Assembly: GCA_020633975.1 (NCBI GenBank)
Contig: JACKCR010000004.1
Location: 1 to 64,000 of the forward strand
Source of the DNA: Candidatus Eiseniibacteriota bacterium
GTDB taxonomy: Bacteria; Eisenbacteria; RBG-16-71-46; CAIMUX01
Reading direction: 5' to 3'
Length of the DNA: 64,000 nt
A program made the translations under genes and the position numbers. The notes under the pieces were generated by a model, which did no database searches, was not told the origin of the DNA, and saw nothing but the letters and a program-made list of their open reading frames with translations. Shown piece by piece: positions 27,801 through 35,319 of the stretch (position 1 is the first letter of the stretch; every line of letters begins with the position of its first letter).

Positions 27801-29188
27801 AGCCGGGGTCGATCGACGCTCGAGATGCAAACACGGGAGGAGAGGTCCCGGTCGTGTTCGAGACCGCTCCGATCGAAGGACCGATCGTACGCGTCGAGAC
27901 TCCGGCGACGGAACTCCTGCTCGCAGGGAGCGCCGAGCTGCCGGAGCAGACGTCGATCGGGACGCGAGACCTTCTGGCCATGCGCCTATCCGCATCCCAC
28001 CCGGGAAGCGAAGGCACGAGCCGAGCTCGTCTCGACGCGGTCTCCTTCCAGCTGTGGAACGAAGACCGTCTCGGGCTCGTACCAGCGGAGTACCTGACGC
28101 GAGTCGAGCTGTGGCAGGGCGGCCTGCTAGTCGGCGAGACGTCGAGCCTTCCGACGAGCGGTGCTCTCGTGGCCGTCGACCTGGACGGCGTCTTCCTCGA
28201 ACCGGGTGAGACGGCGACGTTCGACGTGCGGATCGGGATCGAGTCCACAGCCGAACCGGGTTGGCTCGAACTCACGGTAGGTGCCTCCCAGGTCGATGCG
28301 TTCGACGCAAACGGCGGTGCGGAGCTCGCCATCCTGCCGGCGTCCGGCTCCGATCTCCCCGTGTTCTCCGGACTCACGCAGGTGACGTCACCGGCTCGGG
28401 AAGTGAGCGTCGACTGGATCAGTCATCTTCCGGCAGCTCTCGTGCGTGACGGGCTCGAGACGAAGGTGGGAGAACTCGTACTCGTTCATCCGTCGACCGA
28501 CGGAACCGGTCCGATTCAGTTCGAACGGGTCGGACTGCGGCTGGCGGACGGGAGCCTCTCCGATCTCGCGATCGGTGGTGACGTTTCGGAGCTGCATGCG
28601 TATGTCGACGGGGCACTCTGGGCGTCAGCGCAGATCGCGGAAGCGGCAGCCACCGCTTCGCTCGAGGGAGCCGTGCTCGATCTGGCACCGGAGGACGAGC
28701 TTCGTATCGAGGTCATGGCGGTGTTCCGAGCCGAAGGACACTCTGCCTCGCTTCGCTTTGGGATCGAGCAGTCCGATGTCGGAATCGTCCAACCGAGCGG
28801 CGCGCTCTACGAGATCGAGGCCCGGGCCAAGACGGGAGTGGAGTTCCCGCTCTTCACCGAAGCGGGCAGCTTCGGTACGACCGATCTCCGAGAGAGCTAC
28901 GTCAACTTCCCGAATCCGTTCGCCGCAGGTCGTGAGTCGACCACGTTCGTCTACTACCTGCCTGCCGACGGCGTCGTGAACCTGCGCGTCTGGACCCTGA
29001 CAGGAGACGAGGTCGTAACCTTGGCTGCGGACAACTCGTCCGAGGCAGGTCTCCATCAAGAGGTCACCTGGGACGGCCGGAACGGCAACGGCGAAACCGT
29101 GAGGAACGGAGTCTACCTCGTCGAGCTAGAGGTGGAGATGGCGGGCGGCTCCGAGCGGCTCCTCCGGAAAGTGGCGGTGGTCCGATGA
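18854..29188 (+). CDS. Giant secreted multi-repeat (DUF11-type) protein with C-terminal sorting domain
   Basis: The 3444-residue protein has a signal peptide (1-38, ending ETVRA), then three ~95-residue repeats (about 39-330; FxPDFVLVK/GFEPRVVLV/GPEFLLIKR) and a CARDB-like domain. Seven DUF11 repeats follow (about 450-1315), each opening ADLxVxxxV...PGDxVxF. Next come four ~315-residue repeats (about 1316-2572) marked by VDGM (residues 1462, 1775, 2097, 2417), xPxNGYxxDxLxxL and NDGPxD. Three or four ~165-residue repeats run to about 3340, and a FlgD/Por-type C-terminal domain ends in NGVYLVELEVEM. It is probably exported and surface-bound. ATG 18854 gives the only sensible signal peptide. 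It overlaps the next gene by ATGA. Confidence 0.88.
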   Translation: MHRSNRLLYNTILSGRALLLFFLPCLLMLFAAVETVRAEQQVAYGSYPGNGSSSRQITVGFQPDFVLVKSTSASYNAVIRTPEMWLGTSKPVGADESAGWSMISSLDSSGFTVGNNSRVNRNGSSYHWVAVRGSSDTIASGQYTGNRVDNRQIGGLGFEPRVVLVLPANNDDASLRCASMPDGQSARLRDKDLESNHIQGFYADGFEIGSDREVNDSYQTYYYIAWSVGAPEITDGMFDGDGVDGRTIDTAFGPEFLLIKRDADTGAVHRSDPSLGDKAFGFRYEADFSDGIQALGDASFELGRDDRTNKSGSTYYWMAWESTPTENADIATAIIADPNPVDAGDSLFVEAKIWNQGDTDSQVTADLSWSSSLTLERSAVSQGVFTPANGNWTFSSLAAGDTATVSIAYSVDEGAGGETGSLQIQSLSSAVPDPDSSNDSATVDVEILAPPLADIKVDKGTTVAEADEGDLIEFVVGVTNTGPRDASAVRVEDALPNGLVLQSATPEVGTFVDGIWTIGDLGVGMRVKMLVEVEVAAGTAGTTITNTASLLDMDVPDPNPDNDSASASVSILGADLDLDHSVDPTEADPGDSVLFTTQITNAGPNKTGQVKVQLDYPAGIVLESVDPSLGVFDEGSDVWVIPEIGLVEPAILEWRGTVSDDAGDGSVTSTAAILSVTPVDPNPGNEEDTATLLLGRNALQVTAAVDDPNPQVGDQIRFTIDAKNTGTRTAADVRVEDLLPDEVTYLSHMIVQITDTGPTTSTYDSGTGVWVVDDLAPGQFKRLLIDAQVNAGTEGVTFANTASIVAPILDGDDQADNVASVEVTVAGADLELSHDVATMTLGAGVSSDLVVLLTNGGPSLATGVEVAVQVPTEIEVLAGSVSTGSFELDTQTWTVGVLDVGFAGELVLTVRPKTTAAGRNVTVTSLVTAGTPTDPDPDTNQASTTITVPGADLAVSMTVSDPIVAPGSEVDFVVTATNLGPDDASSIVIRDLLPSGLDFESWAATSGSYDAASGDWVMSSLVDGGSAQLTITATVSTTNTVVNQATRIASSPTDPNSRNNSASEEVGSIVADIEVETGVSAGVLYEGGTGSFIVTVTNLGPSDASDLVIEERFPSSLELTGATPSHGSYDDGFGYWSIPNLPVNDSATLDLVVAVPLGSAGDGVQEALLLSTGQVDPVSGNDGDSVSFEVRAEVDLSVELASSSSVIREGDDVTITATVENGGPSPASNVTFHVAQDPELSWASHVTSQGTFDPIAGTWTIGSLAPEGSVTLDLVLTAGTGSAGSSPNVTATLEHVDQTDVAAGNDSDALSVAIASGLVVTASQTSQSLLPAAAPSVLLTIRIDNATPFGEVVSGLSVDVRTTGAGSEEQLRSDWQAVELWSSGTELSSTEVTGDVVSFVGLSTAVPANGTRTFEIRSGASVAARDSDVLDLFLSGPDALVFTGDVPVDASWPLDPAGSFTVDGMSAAQVATPSVPSGALSAGGDAVVVGEFVVPSNGYENDVLQSVRLRWSGTAVPSDLSECALWIAGADGEFAGDGGDDVYLGAATFVGDVWTLDGLSTEVPTSGLSLYLSAAASLEAVAGHTFAFHLGVNGIEVASSNDGPIDMIVPVSGTFSIGESNDPKVTVSALPRSVQSLLPGAPTLQMARLQIANAGPGPITLGSLTLHDASDIAGSTPDADASWSVLELTVIDALAEEGTTLFATMTDGVARFEGVETSIAEGGTVEFAVLAGASTSARDGDALALAIEGPNDLVFGESVVLDAAWPLSSTAPVPVDGMSSGQVELQALQGRHVPAGTPGVLVANFRVPANGYSEDVLEALALVNLGSATSDDLARLELFAGDESLGYGEPVGSRWTWTGLDRNVPVAGLELAVWADVDSSAVPGHTMRFGLPTNPSPGLLMGSGNDGPRDAAVSHLATFEISPREGSVAVSVNGEIGLSLLPGAEPTEVLRVRVSNETAALEVLGGLTFALSSSGLGTSEQIEAGWGMFELWLETSSGGDPTEEPLDNGGVEDETDVVEPVLLGSAAVSFDEARFGDLSLYLRSGGSLELSLRSAASTAARDGDRIDPALQLEALEWQGEPTVVGLGSMDPPGDVVVDGMSAAQIVLTPVETATFEAGSVRNLALDVLVPANGYVPDRLERLDLRLEGSAQSGDIAALELWVDDGDGQFSPADDSRLGDLRLTGSRWEITGLDVDIPVGGRRFFVTVDIAEAALESRSLGFVLPSGDDVALGMESGNDGPRDAEATDGRQHVISSVDRVAFSARSLPSGTIRPGQSNVPLLHLHATNTYGTPRTVEALAIHSRATGVGTQDELDLAFEVLLLYEDSDGDGRLRTNIDQVLGASAFEDGVVTFGSLDWVLPATGSGAVFLVGRVSSRWAHDGDGFSVELSDPLDVSFSGDGAAVTGSWPLASGSSWVVDGMVASQIDTESGGTRAAGPGQGPVLAFDFTLPSNGYLPDRLESLVLENDGSATDEIAVLGLWQDGGDGDFTADEGDDVFLGTFQGEGGRWVLEGLDATLGIEENRFFAGVTAAATLDDSVSVELRIPMDGVQVASGNDGPHDAARTSPTSLYLSNAPLVAGIRTVPGVSNVDQGFTVELEVQNLNPGRVEAIQPSELEADGDGSFVVVSGPTPSTFDLEVGETRTFVWQLRGSEPGSVALSSTAEGRAQSDGSLLRSLQATSAPHELKVGAQGLSLFALGSLPSTLSYGQTGVVPLSLTFRNPGDTDGSDVQLHSIRLRIEDESGTALVPSQLVDRIVVSEGNQVYYSSTTLPGDAGDVSLAFSTPVVVTTVEPTTLNLKFDLVDLSSYTSYRVVIDSASAFSATDGTSGAGVDVTLAEGSFPIASGVAHLVSEATAVDIRSIESEDQRVGPGALDIEVLTFEATAGGESGAGADSRLGSIAVRVGSANGSDPMSLVEIASRIRVRTPLQELYNRAVDSSVQGDSLLVRFASPLTLPANTPVPITVSIDVGSDVGSESVRFALGEPGSIDARDANTGGEVPVVFETAPIEGPIVRVETPATELLLAGSAELPEQTSIGTRDLLAMRLSASHPGSEGTSRARLDAVSFQLWNEDRLGLVPAEYLTRVELWQGGLLVGETSSLPTSGALVAVDLDGVFLEPGETATFDVRIGIESTAEPGWLELTVGASQVDAFDANGGAELAILPASGSDLPVFSGLTQVTSPAREVSVDWISHLPAALVRDGLETKVGELVLVHPSTDGTGPIQFERVGLRLADGSLSDLAIGGDVSELHAYVDGALWASAQIAEAAATASLEGAVLDLAPEDELRIEVMAVFRAEGHSASLRFGIEQSDVGIVQPSGALYEIEARAKTGVEFPLFTEAGSFGTTDLRESYVNFPNPFAAGRESTTFVYYLPADGVVNLRVWTLTGDEVVTLAADNSSEAGLHQEVTWDGRNGNGETVRNGVYLVELEVEMAGGSERLLRKVAVVR

Positions 29189-31356
29189 GTCCGGTGCGCG
29201 CGAACACAGTTCGGCTTTCGGGTTCTGTGCCCGGGGCTCTCCGCTCGCTGATCTTCGCAGCGTTTGCCATGACGCTGATCCTGACGCCGAACGCAGCGTT
29301 CGCGCAGGACGGAGGCGTCCGTTCGCCCTTCTCCGCCGGAGGGGGACTCCGTGGAATCGCGATGGGAGGTGCGCAAGCGGCCATCGTTCGGGACGCGGAG
29401 GCGTTGGACTGGAACCCAGCCGGTCTTGCTTTGGTCCCGCGGACAGGGTTCCTCTTGAGCCGAACCAGCTACTTCGGCGAGGAGATCACCGAGTCTCAGG
29501 CTGTCGGTGTGGTGCCGAGCTGGCGATGGGGCGGACTTGCGCTCGGGATCCGTCATCTCGGCGTGAGCGGCGTCGAAGAGCGAGACGGACGGAACCAAGT
29601 GATCGGCTCGGATCTCGGTGCGAGCACGATGCAGGTCGCACTTGGCTTTGGAAGACAGTTCGGCGCTTGGTCGGTAGGCTCGGCCGTCGATCTCAACCGG
29701 GAGCAGGTGGCTGGATCCGGAGCGACGGGGCTCGGCCTCGACCTCGGGATCCAGGTGCGTCCCTACGACGCACTGACGTTCGCGCCGGAGTGGCTCGAGG
29801 GAGTGTCCTTCGGAGCAGCCTGGACGAACCTCGTCGAGCCGAGTCTGCGCCTCGATCAGGACACCGTAGTCGACCCGGCCGCATTCCGGTTCGGATGCGG
29901 CTATGAACGGCTGGGCGTCCTGGGTGGACTCCTCACCGCAGCGCTCGACATCGAGACGTCGCGGGTCACGGATACACGCGTGTTCACAGGTCTCGAGCTT
30001 CGCATCCATCCTGCTCTAGCGCTTCGGTCCGGGATCGGACGGCACGGAGCCGCGATGGGCGCGGGGTTCCAGTACCGAGAGTTCGACATCGACTACGTTC
30101 TCGAGGAGACCGACCTCGGAAGCGTCCATCGGGTCGGTTTCGCCTACTCCTTCGGTGCGACGACCGAAGAGCGCCGAGAAGCGTTCGTGACGCATCAGGA
30201 AGAGGCGCTCCAGGAGCGACTGCAGCAAGCCTCGGCGCAGCGTGAGCAGGAACGGATCGACGAACTCCTCAGGCAGACACGCGACCTCCGTGCCGCGGCT
30301 CGGATCGAAGACGCTCTCGCGACGATCGACGTGGCCCGCACACTGGCCCCGGACCGCGCCGACGCGATCGAGCTCGAAGCGGACTGTTGGATGGACCGCG
30401 GTCGCGAGCTCGAGTCGCATGATGACTTCACCGAGGCGGCCTTGGCCTACGCTCGCGTACTCACTCTGGTGCCGGACCACGCATCCGCACTCGAGGCGCA
30501 GTCTCGCGTCCAAGCGGAGAGCGATCGGATCGCAAAGCGTACCGAGAAGCTGCGCGAACGGTTCGCGACTTCCATGGATGCGTTCGGTCGTGGGGATCTC
30601 CTCACTGCACGTTCCGGCTTCGCCTCACTGGTCAAGGAGAACAAGAAAGACGCGGAAGCCAAGGACATGCTTCGTCGCACCGAGGAGGCGATTGCACGCA
30701 AGGCCGGTGAGCATGTCAATCAGGCGCGTCGACTCCTCGCTCGGAACCTTCTCGAGGAAGCCGCAGACGAGATCGCACGGGCGAAGGAGCTGTCGCCGGA
30801 GCTGGATGGCCTCGCGGCGGCCGAGTCCGATCTCGCTCGCCGGCGGAGTGACCGCGTCCTACGTGATGCAGGTGTGACTTCGTCTACGACCCTAGGAATC
30901 GACTCAGTGGCTTCTGCGAACTCCAACGACGGCACTCCAGCAGCCGGGTCGTCTTCGGGCAGTGTCGGGGCCGAACCCTCCGGTCGCGCCGGAGTGTCTT
31001 CGCGTTCCGGAGCGGGGGCGGGGGCAAGCGGCGCGAAGCTCGACCCAGCCGAACTCTCGGACCTCTATCGACGCGGAATCGAGGCGTCCCAGGCCAGTCG
31101 CTCCGAAGACGCGATCCGCTACTTCGAACTCGTTTTCTCGGCTTCGCCTGGATACGCGCTCGTTCGGGACAACCTCGTCCGCGAGTACCTCACGCTCGGA
31201 ATGGACCGGTTCGCGGCCGGCGAACTCGATGGTGCGATCAGCATCTGGCAGCGAGCGCTCCAGGTAGATCCGGATGACGAGAAGGCCCGTGGATATCTGG
31301 AGCGAGCGCTTCGTCACAAGAACCGTTCGCAAGAGATCCTGGGGAGCAACCGCTGA
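29185..31356 (+). CDS. PorV/UPF0164-like outer-membrane barrel with C-terminal TPR region
   Basis: The 723-residue product has a signal peptide (1-40, NAAFA). Residues 50-330 form a FadL/PorV-type barrel, with the family opening GGGLRGIAMGGAQAAIVRDAE (given here as two halves around GMAQA-like glycine turns) and WNPAGLAL. After a charged coiled stretch (335-365) come TPR-like helix pairs (370-530), a Gly/Ser linker (around 560-615) and a last TPR pair (620-720). In Bacteroidota, PorV carries proteins with sorting C-termini across the type IX system. Translational overlap with the giant protein suggests it is that protein's dedicated outer-membrane partner, which is inference. Confidence 0.78.
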   Translation: MSPVRANTVRLSGSVPGALRSLIFAAFAMTLILTPNAAFAQDGGVRSPFSAGGGLRGIAMGGAQAAIVRDAEALDWNPAGLALVPRTGFLLSRTSYFGEEITESQAVGVVPSWRWGGLALGIRHLGVSGVEERDGRNQVIGSDLGASTMQVALGFGRQFGAWSVGSAVDLNREQVAGSGATGLGLDLGIQVRPYDALTFAPEWLEGVSFGAAWTNLVEPSLRLDQDTVVDPAAFRFGCGYERLGVLGGLLTAALDIETSRVTDTRVFTGLELRIHPALALRSGIGRHGAAMGAGFQYREFDIDYVLEETDLGSVHRVGFAYSFGATTEERREAFVTHQEEALQERLQQASAQREQERIDELLRQTRDLRAAARIEDALATIDVARTLAPDRADAIELEADCWMDRGRELESHDDFTEAALAYARVLTLVPDHASALEAQSRVQAESDRIAKRTEKLRERFATSMDAFGRGDLLTARSGFASLVKENKKDAEAKDMLRRTEEAIARKAGEHVNQARRLLARNLLEEAADEIARAKELSPELDGLAAAESDLARRRSDRVLRDAGVTSSTTLGIDSVASANSNDGTPAAGSSSGSVGAEPSGRAGVSSRSGAGAGASGAKLDPAELSDLYRRGIEASQASRSEDAIRYFELVFSASPGYALVRDNLVREYLTLGMDRFAAGELDGAISIWQRALQVDPDDEKARGYLERALRHKNRSQEILGSNR

Positions 31357-33536
31357 TGCGGAGGAACGAAATCGACATGGCGAACTCGAGATCGCAGATG
31401 CGACCCGACGAAGGGAGTGGCCTCGGCACCCTGGGACAGCCCGGTCGTTCCGGGCCACGTTGGGGAATGCGGTGGATCGTGAGCGCGGTTGCGGTCGGTC
31501 TCACCGCCGCCGCGGTGTTGGGCGTTGGTGTATTCCAGGAGCGCTCGACCCGTCGCGCACTCACGGACGAACTCGAGGCTCGTCTCCTTCTCGAAGCGAG
31601 GAACCTGTCCCTCGCTAGCTCGAGCGCACTTCTCAGCGACTTCCCCGAACTGACGCTCCATCCGCTGCTCAAGGAGAAGCAGGCGCGCAATCCGGAGTTC
31701 GCCCTCCTCGTCGTAGTCGACCACGAGTCGAAGATCCAAGGTCATCCCGAGTTCCGTCGCTTGGGAGAGACGCTCGAGGTTGGCGGCGACTGCGCCTCCT
31801 ATCCGTCCACGCAGGAGTTGGACCCAGGGGAGAGCTTCCTCCAGGACGACAGCCATCTCCTCGTCGTTGCCCCGGTGGAGTATCAGGGCCAACGGATCGG
31901 CACCACCGCCGTTGGAATCGAACGAGGGTACATCGACCGGATCATTCGCGAGGCGCGTCTCAAGCTGCTCGTGGTCCTCGGAGCGTTCCTCGGACTCGCG
32001 GTGATCGTGTCCTTCGTCACCATGACCGGCCTCCTCTCCCCGATCGACGACCTTCGGCGCGGTCTGGAGCGGATCGGACGTGGCGACCTCGATCACGCGA
32101 TCGAAGTGCGCGGCCGCACCGAACTCGGTCTCCTCGCGAACACCGTCAACACGATGGCGGCGGAGCTCAAAGTCGCGCAGGAAGAGATGGTGGAGAAGGA
32201 ACGGCTCGCACACGAGCTCGACCTCGCGCGCGAGATCCAGTCGCGTCTCCTTCCTCACGAGCGCCGGGTGACCGGGCCGTTCGTGCTCGATGGGTCGCAC
32301 CAGGCGGCGTTCGAGGTGGGTGGAGACTACTACGACTACTTCTCGCTCTCGGGCGGCCGAACGGGAATCGTCGTCGCCGACGTCGCCGGGAAGGGGCTCG
32401 CGGGCTGTCTCGTCATGTCGATGCTCGCTGCGCTCCTCAAAGCGTATCGCGACCGGTATGACTCCCCGAAGGAACTGCTGACGCAACTCGACGAGAGCCT
32501 GGCGCCCGACCTTCGTCCCGGCGCGTTCGTCACGATGTTCTACGGGATTCTCGACGAGTCGACCGGTCAGATCTGCTTCGCGTCGGCCGGCCACATGCCG
32601 ACTCTGGTCTACCGGGCCGAGAAGGGCGAGGTCGAGGAGTTCCGGACCCGAGGCATTCCGCTCGGAGCCGTGCGTGGCGGGGTCGTCGCACGCACCCTCC
32701 ACGACGAGACCGTGCAGCTCGGCCCTGGCGACTTACTGATCCAGTATACCGACGGCATCAACGAGACACTCGACGTGACGGGCGAGACGCAGTTCGAGAT
32801 CGAAGGCATGCGCACGCTGCTCACGAAGAAGTCGACCCTCGGTCCCACCGCGATCCTCGACGTCTTCCGGGACGAACTGGAGACGTGGAGGGGCGGAGGC
32901 CCGCGCCAGGACGACGAGACCCTCGTCGCCTTGGGTTGGGACGCATCGATTCCGCTGACACCGCCCCAGACGATCCCCGAATCGCGAGAGGAGGCCAAAG
33001 TGGTACCGATCGATTCCGCTCTCCGACCCCCTTCGAGCACGGCGCCCGAGTCCGAACGCTGGCTCGAGTTCGCCGAAGCGCAAGGGGATCGGATCGTCTT
33101 GTCCTCCAAGGTCGAAGCCATGGGGTCGATAGAACCCTGGCTCCGTCGCCGGGCCGATCTCGAGGACCTGGACGGAATCCACTTCGATCTCCTCTACACC
33201 GCACTCTACGAGGCGTGTACGAACATCGCCGAGCACGGCTACGGCCATCCGAACGCGGAGTTCGTGATGTGGTGGCTGCCGGAGCGTTCTCGAACGAACA
33301 GCCTTCTGGGGAGGTTCGTGCTCGTGGATCACGGACGCGCTTTCTCTCCGGACAACTGGACGGCTTCGGACTTCCACGATCCGATGGTTCGGAGACGAAC
33401 GCGTGGGTTCGGGCTCGACATCATCCATCGGGTCATGTGCTCGGTGAACTACTGGCCAACGACATCTCGCGGCAACATCACGGTCCTCGCCTTCGACCCG
33501 ACGGCGGTGGAGATCAAGGAGGTACGACATGCCTGA
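31356..33536 (+). CDS. Membrane SpoIIE-type phosphatase fused to RsbW-type anti-sigma kinase domain
   Basis: The 726-residue protein has, in order: membrane helix (40-60), extracytoplasmic sensor loop (61-204), membrane helix (205-228), HAMP (229-285), a PP2C/SpoIIE phosphatase domain (about 292-530; GGDYYDYFSL and VVADVAGKGLAGCLVMSML hold metal-binding Asp residues) and a C-terminal HATPase_c_2 domain (565-720; EACTNIAEHGYG N-box, DHGRAFSP, RGFGLDIIHR). The phosphatase would activate a STAS antagonist and the kinase domain would phosphorylate it or bind a sigma factor. Both activities in one chain is unusual. It overlaps genes on both sides. Confidence 0.87.
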   Translation: MRRNEIDMANSRSQMRPDEGSGLGTLGQPGRSGPRWGMRWIVSAVAVGLTAAAVLGVGVFQERSTRRALTDELEARLLLEARNLSLASSSALLSDFPELTLHPLLKEKQARNPEFALLVVVDHESKIQGHPEFRRLGETLEVGGDCASYPSTQELDPGESFLQDDSHLLVVAPVEYQGQRIGTTAVGIERGYIDRIIREARLKLLVVLGAFLGLAVIVSFVTMTGLLSPIDDLRRGLERIGRGDLDHAIEVRGRTELGLLANTVNTMAAELKVAQEEMVEKERLAHELDLAREIQSRLLPHERRVTGPFVLDGSHQAAFEVGGDYYDYFSLSGGRTGIVVADVAGKGLAGCLVMSMLAALLKAYRDRYDSPKELLTQLDESLAPDLRPGAFVTMFYGILDESTGQICFASAGHMPTLVYRAEKGEVEEFRTRGIPLGAVRGGVVARTLHDETVQLGPGDLLIQYTDGINETLDVTGETQFEIEGMRTLLTKKSTLGPTAILDVFRDELETWRGGGPRQDDETLVALGWDASIPLTPPQTIPESREEAKVVPIDSALRPPSSTAPESERWLEFAEAQGDRIVLSSKVEAMGSIEPWLRRRADLEDLDGIHFDLLYTALYEACTNIAEHGYGHPNAEFVMWWLPERSRTNSLLGRFVLVDHGRAFSPDNWTASDFHDPMVRRRTRGFGLDIIHRVMCSVNYWPTTSRGNITVLAFDPTAVEIKEVRHA

Positions 33537-33876
33537 GTCCTTCCAGATAGACGAGCAGGTGGGTGATGGGACGAGGACGATCTTGAGAGTGCGGGGACAT
33601 CTGAATGCTGCGACTACAGGACAGCTTCTGAACCATGCACGCTCGATTCGAACGCGCGGCCAGGGGTTGGTCCTCAACCTCTCCCAGGTCTCCTTCATCG
33701 CCTCGAGCGGCGTTGGTGCGCTGCTGGCGCTGGGCGAGGAGTACCGCGAAGTCGGCTTGGAAGTGTGCTACGCAGAACTCTCATCCGTCGTGGACTCGGT
33801 GATCAAGCTCCTCAACCTCGACAGCTTCCTGACGATCGCAGCAACGGAGGAGGAAGCGCTTCGGCGCGCAGCATGA
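33529..33876 (+). CDS. STAS-domain anti-sigma factor antagonist (SpoIIAA/RsbV-like)
   Basis: The 115-residue single STAS domain has the conserved block VLNLSQVSFIASSGVGALLALG. The Ser of the SSG turn near residue 60 is the usual phosphorylation site. In partner switching, the unphosphorylated form binds the anti-sigma kinase and frees its target; the phosphatase domain encoded just upstream would keep it unphosphorylated. It starts 8 bp before the stop of that gene and ends with an ATGA overlap into the next. Confidence 0.9.
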   Translation: MPESFQIDEQVGDGTRTILRVRGHLNAATTGQLLNHARSIRTRGQGLVLNLSQVSFIASSGVGALLALGEEYREVGLEVCYAELSSVVDSVIKLLNLDSFLTIAATEEEALRRAA

Positions 33877-35231
33877 ACATGGGCGGAGCCGCACGACGCC
33901 ATCGCTCGGTGGATCTATCGATCCATCGGCTCGTAGACCTGGAGGCGCTGGATCCCGAGCTCGCTCGCTTGATCCGTCGCCGAGAGCACAGCCTCGTCTC
34001 GCTCCTCGAGCTGACGAACGAGCTCTCCGTGTCCCTCGATCCGTACGAGATCGCGGACCTCGTCCTCTTCAACCTGATGGGACACCTCGGAACGCCGAAG
34101 TCCTGTCTCTGGCTTCTCTCGCGGGACGAGCGGTCCGAGCCGATTCTGCTCCGCGCCTACGGGATCCAAGCCGAGAAGGCTGCGGGCCTCGGAGCGTTGT
34201 GCGGACCGAAGATGTGTTCTCTCATGTGCGAACGAGAGGGCCCTCTCGAGGTGGGAGAAGCGGCTGAACTTCTCGCGCCCGTTGATCGTACGCTCGTCGA
34301 ACGTGCCGGGCTTGCGCTGTTCGCCCCGGTCTTCGCGCGCACTCGACTGCTCGGAATCGTCGCGCTCGGAAACCGGGTGAGCGGGGAGACGTACGGACCG
34401 ATCGACAAGCAGATCCTCCAGTGTTCGCTCGGAGCGCTCGGCGTCGCGGTCGAGAATACGAGCCTCTATAGCAACGTGGCCGAGAAGAACCGGCAGCTCG
34501 CCCAGGCCTACGATCAGCTGAAGGAGAACGACCGACTCAAGTCGGAGTTCCTTCGCAACGTGAACCACGAGCTTCGAACCCCGCTCACCGTGATTCTCGC
34601 CTACTCCCAGTGGCTTCTGAGCGAAGAGGCGGACGACTCGAAGAAGGAGTTCCTCGAGACGATCCACATGGAAGGGAAGAAGCTCAACGGTCTCCTCGAA
34701 CAGCTCCTCGATCTCTCCGCTGTGTCTGCGGAGACCCTAGAGGTGACGCTCGACGAGTTCGAACTCGAGCCGGTTCTCGAACAGCTGTTCATGAACCGAC
34801 ACCTGGGGATCACAGAGGGGCTACGAGAGTTTCGATACGGGACGACCGGAGAGATTCCGCGCGTACGTGCCGATCGCCACAGGGTTCATCAGATTCTCGA
34901 AGCGTTCGTGGACAACGCGATCAAGTTCACGCCACAGGGTTCCAAGATCTGGCTCCGCGCGTCCGTCGCGACGTTCGGGGGTACGGAGTGGGTCCGGGTC
35001 GACGTACAGGACGATGGTCCCGGCATCCCCGCACCGCAGCTCTCCGAGCTGTTCGTCGCCTTCCATCAAGGAGACGGGTCCACCCGGCGCGTGCAGGGTG
35101 GTCTGGGGGTCGGTTTGCCGTTGGCGCGACAGATGGCGGAGCGGATGGGCGCCCGCGTCGAGGTGGAGAGCGAGGTCGGAAAGGGTGCCACTTTCTCGGT
35201 CTTCCTGCCGATCTCGACCTCTGGCGAGTAG
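33873..35231 (+). CDS. Soluble sensor histidine kinase with GAF domain
   Basis: The 452-residue protein without membrane segments has a GAF domain (about 55-200), a coiled segment, HisKA (about 215-280; FLRNVNHELRTPLTVI with the phospho-acceptor His) and HATPase_c (about 300-445; AFVDNAIKFTP N-box, DDGPGIP, GGLGVGLPLA). It is the last member of the stop-to-start coupled set with the STAS gene (ATGA at 33873). No cognate response regulator lies beside it. A possible role is control of the partner-switching module or of the operon itself; the input is unknown. A second ATG six bases downstream is an alternative start. Confidence 0.88.
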   Translation: MNMGGAARRHRSVDLSIHRLVDLEALDPELARLIRRREHSLVSLLELTNELSVSLDPYEIADLVLFNLMGHLGTPKSCLWLLSRDERSEPILLRAYGIQAEKAAGLGALCGPKMCSLMCEREGPLEVGEAAELLAPVDRTLVERAGLALFAPVFARTRLLGIVALGNRVSGETYGPIDKQILQCSLGALGVAVENTSLYSNVAEKNRQLAQAYDQLKENDRLKSEFLRNVNHELRTPLTVILAYSQWLLSEEADDSKKEFLETIHMEGKKLNGLLEQLLDLSAVSAETLEVTLDEFELEPVLEQLFMNRHLGITEGLREFRYGTTGEIPRVRADRHRVHQILEAFVDNAIKFTPQGSKIWLRASVATFGGTEWVRVDVQDDGPGIPAPQLSELFVAFHQGDGSTRRVQGGLGVGLPLARQMAERMGARVEVESEVGKGATFSVFLPISTSGE

Positions 35232-35319
35232 TTCCGGGCAACGCTGCCGGGCCGGCGTATCCGGCAGCGTTTCGTGAAGCGAGCTTGACGGACGGCACGA
35301 ACTGCGGGACAAACCGCTC

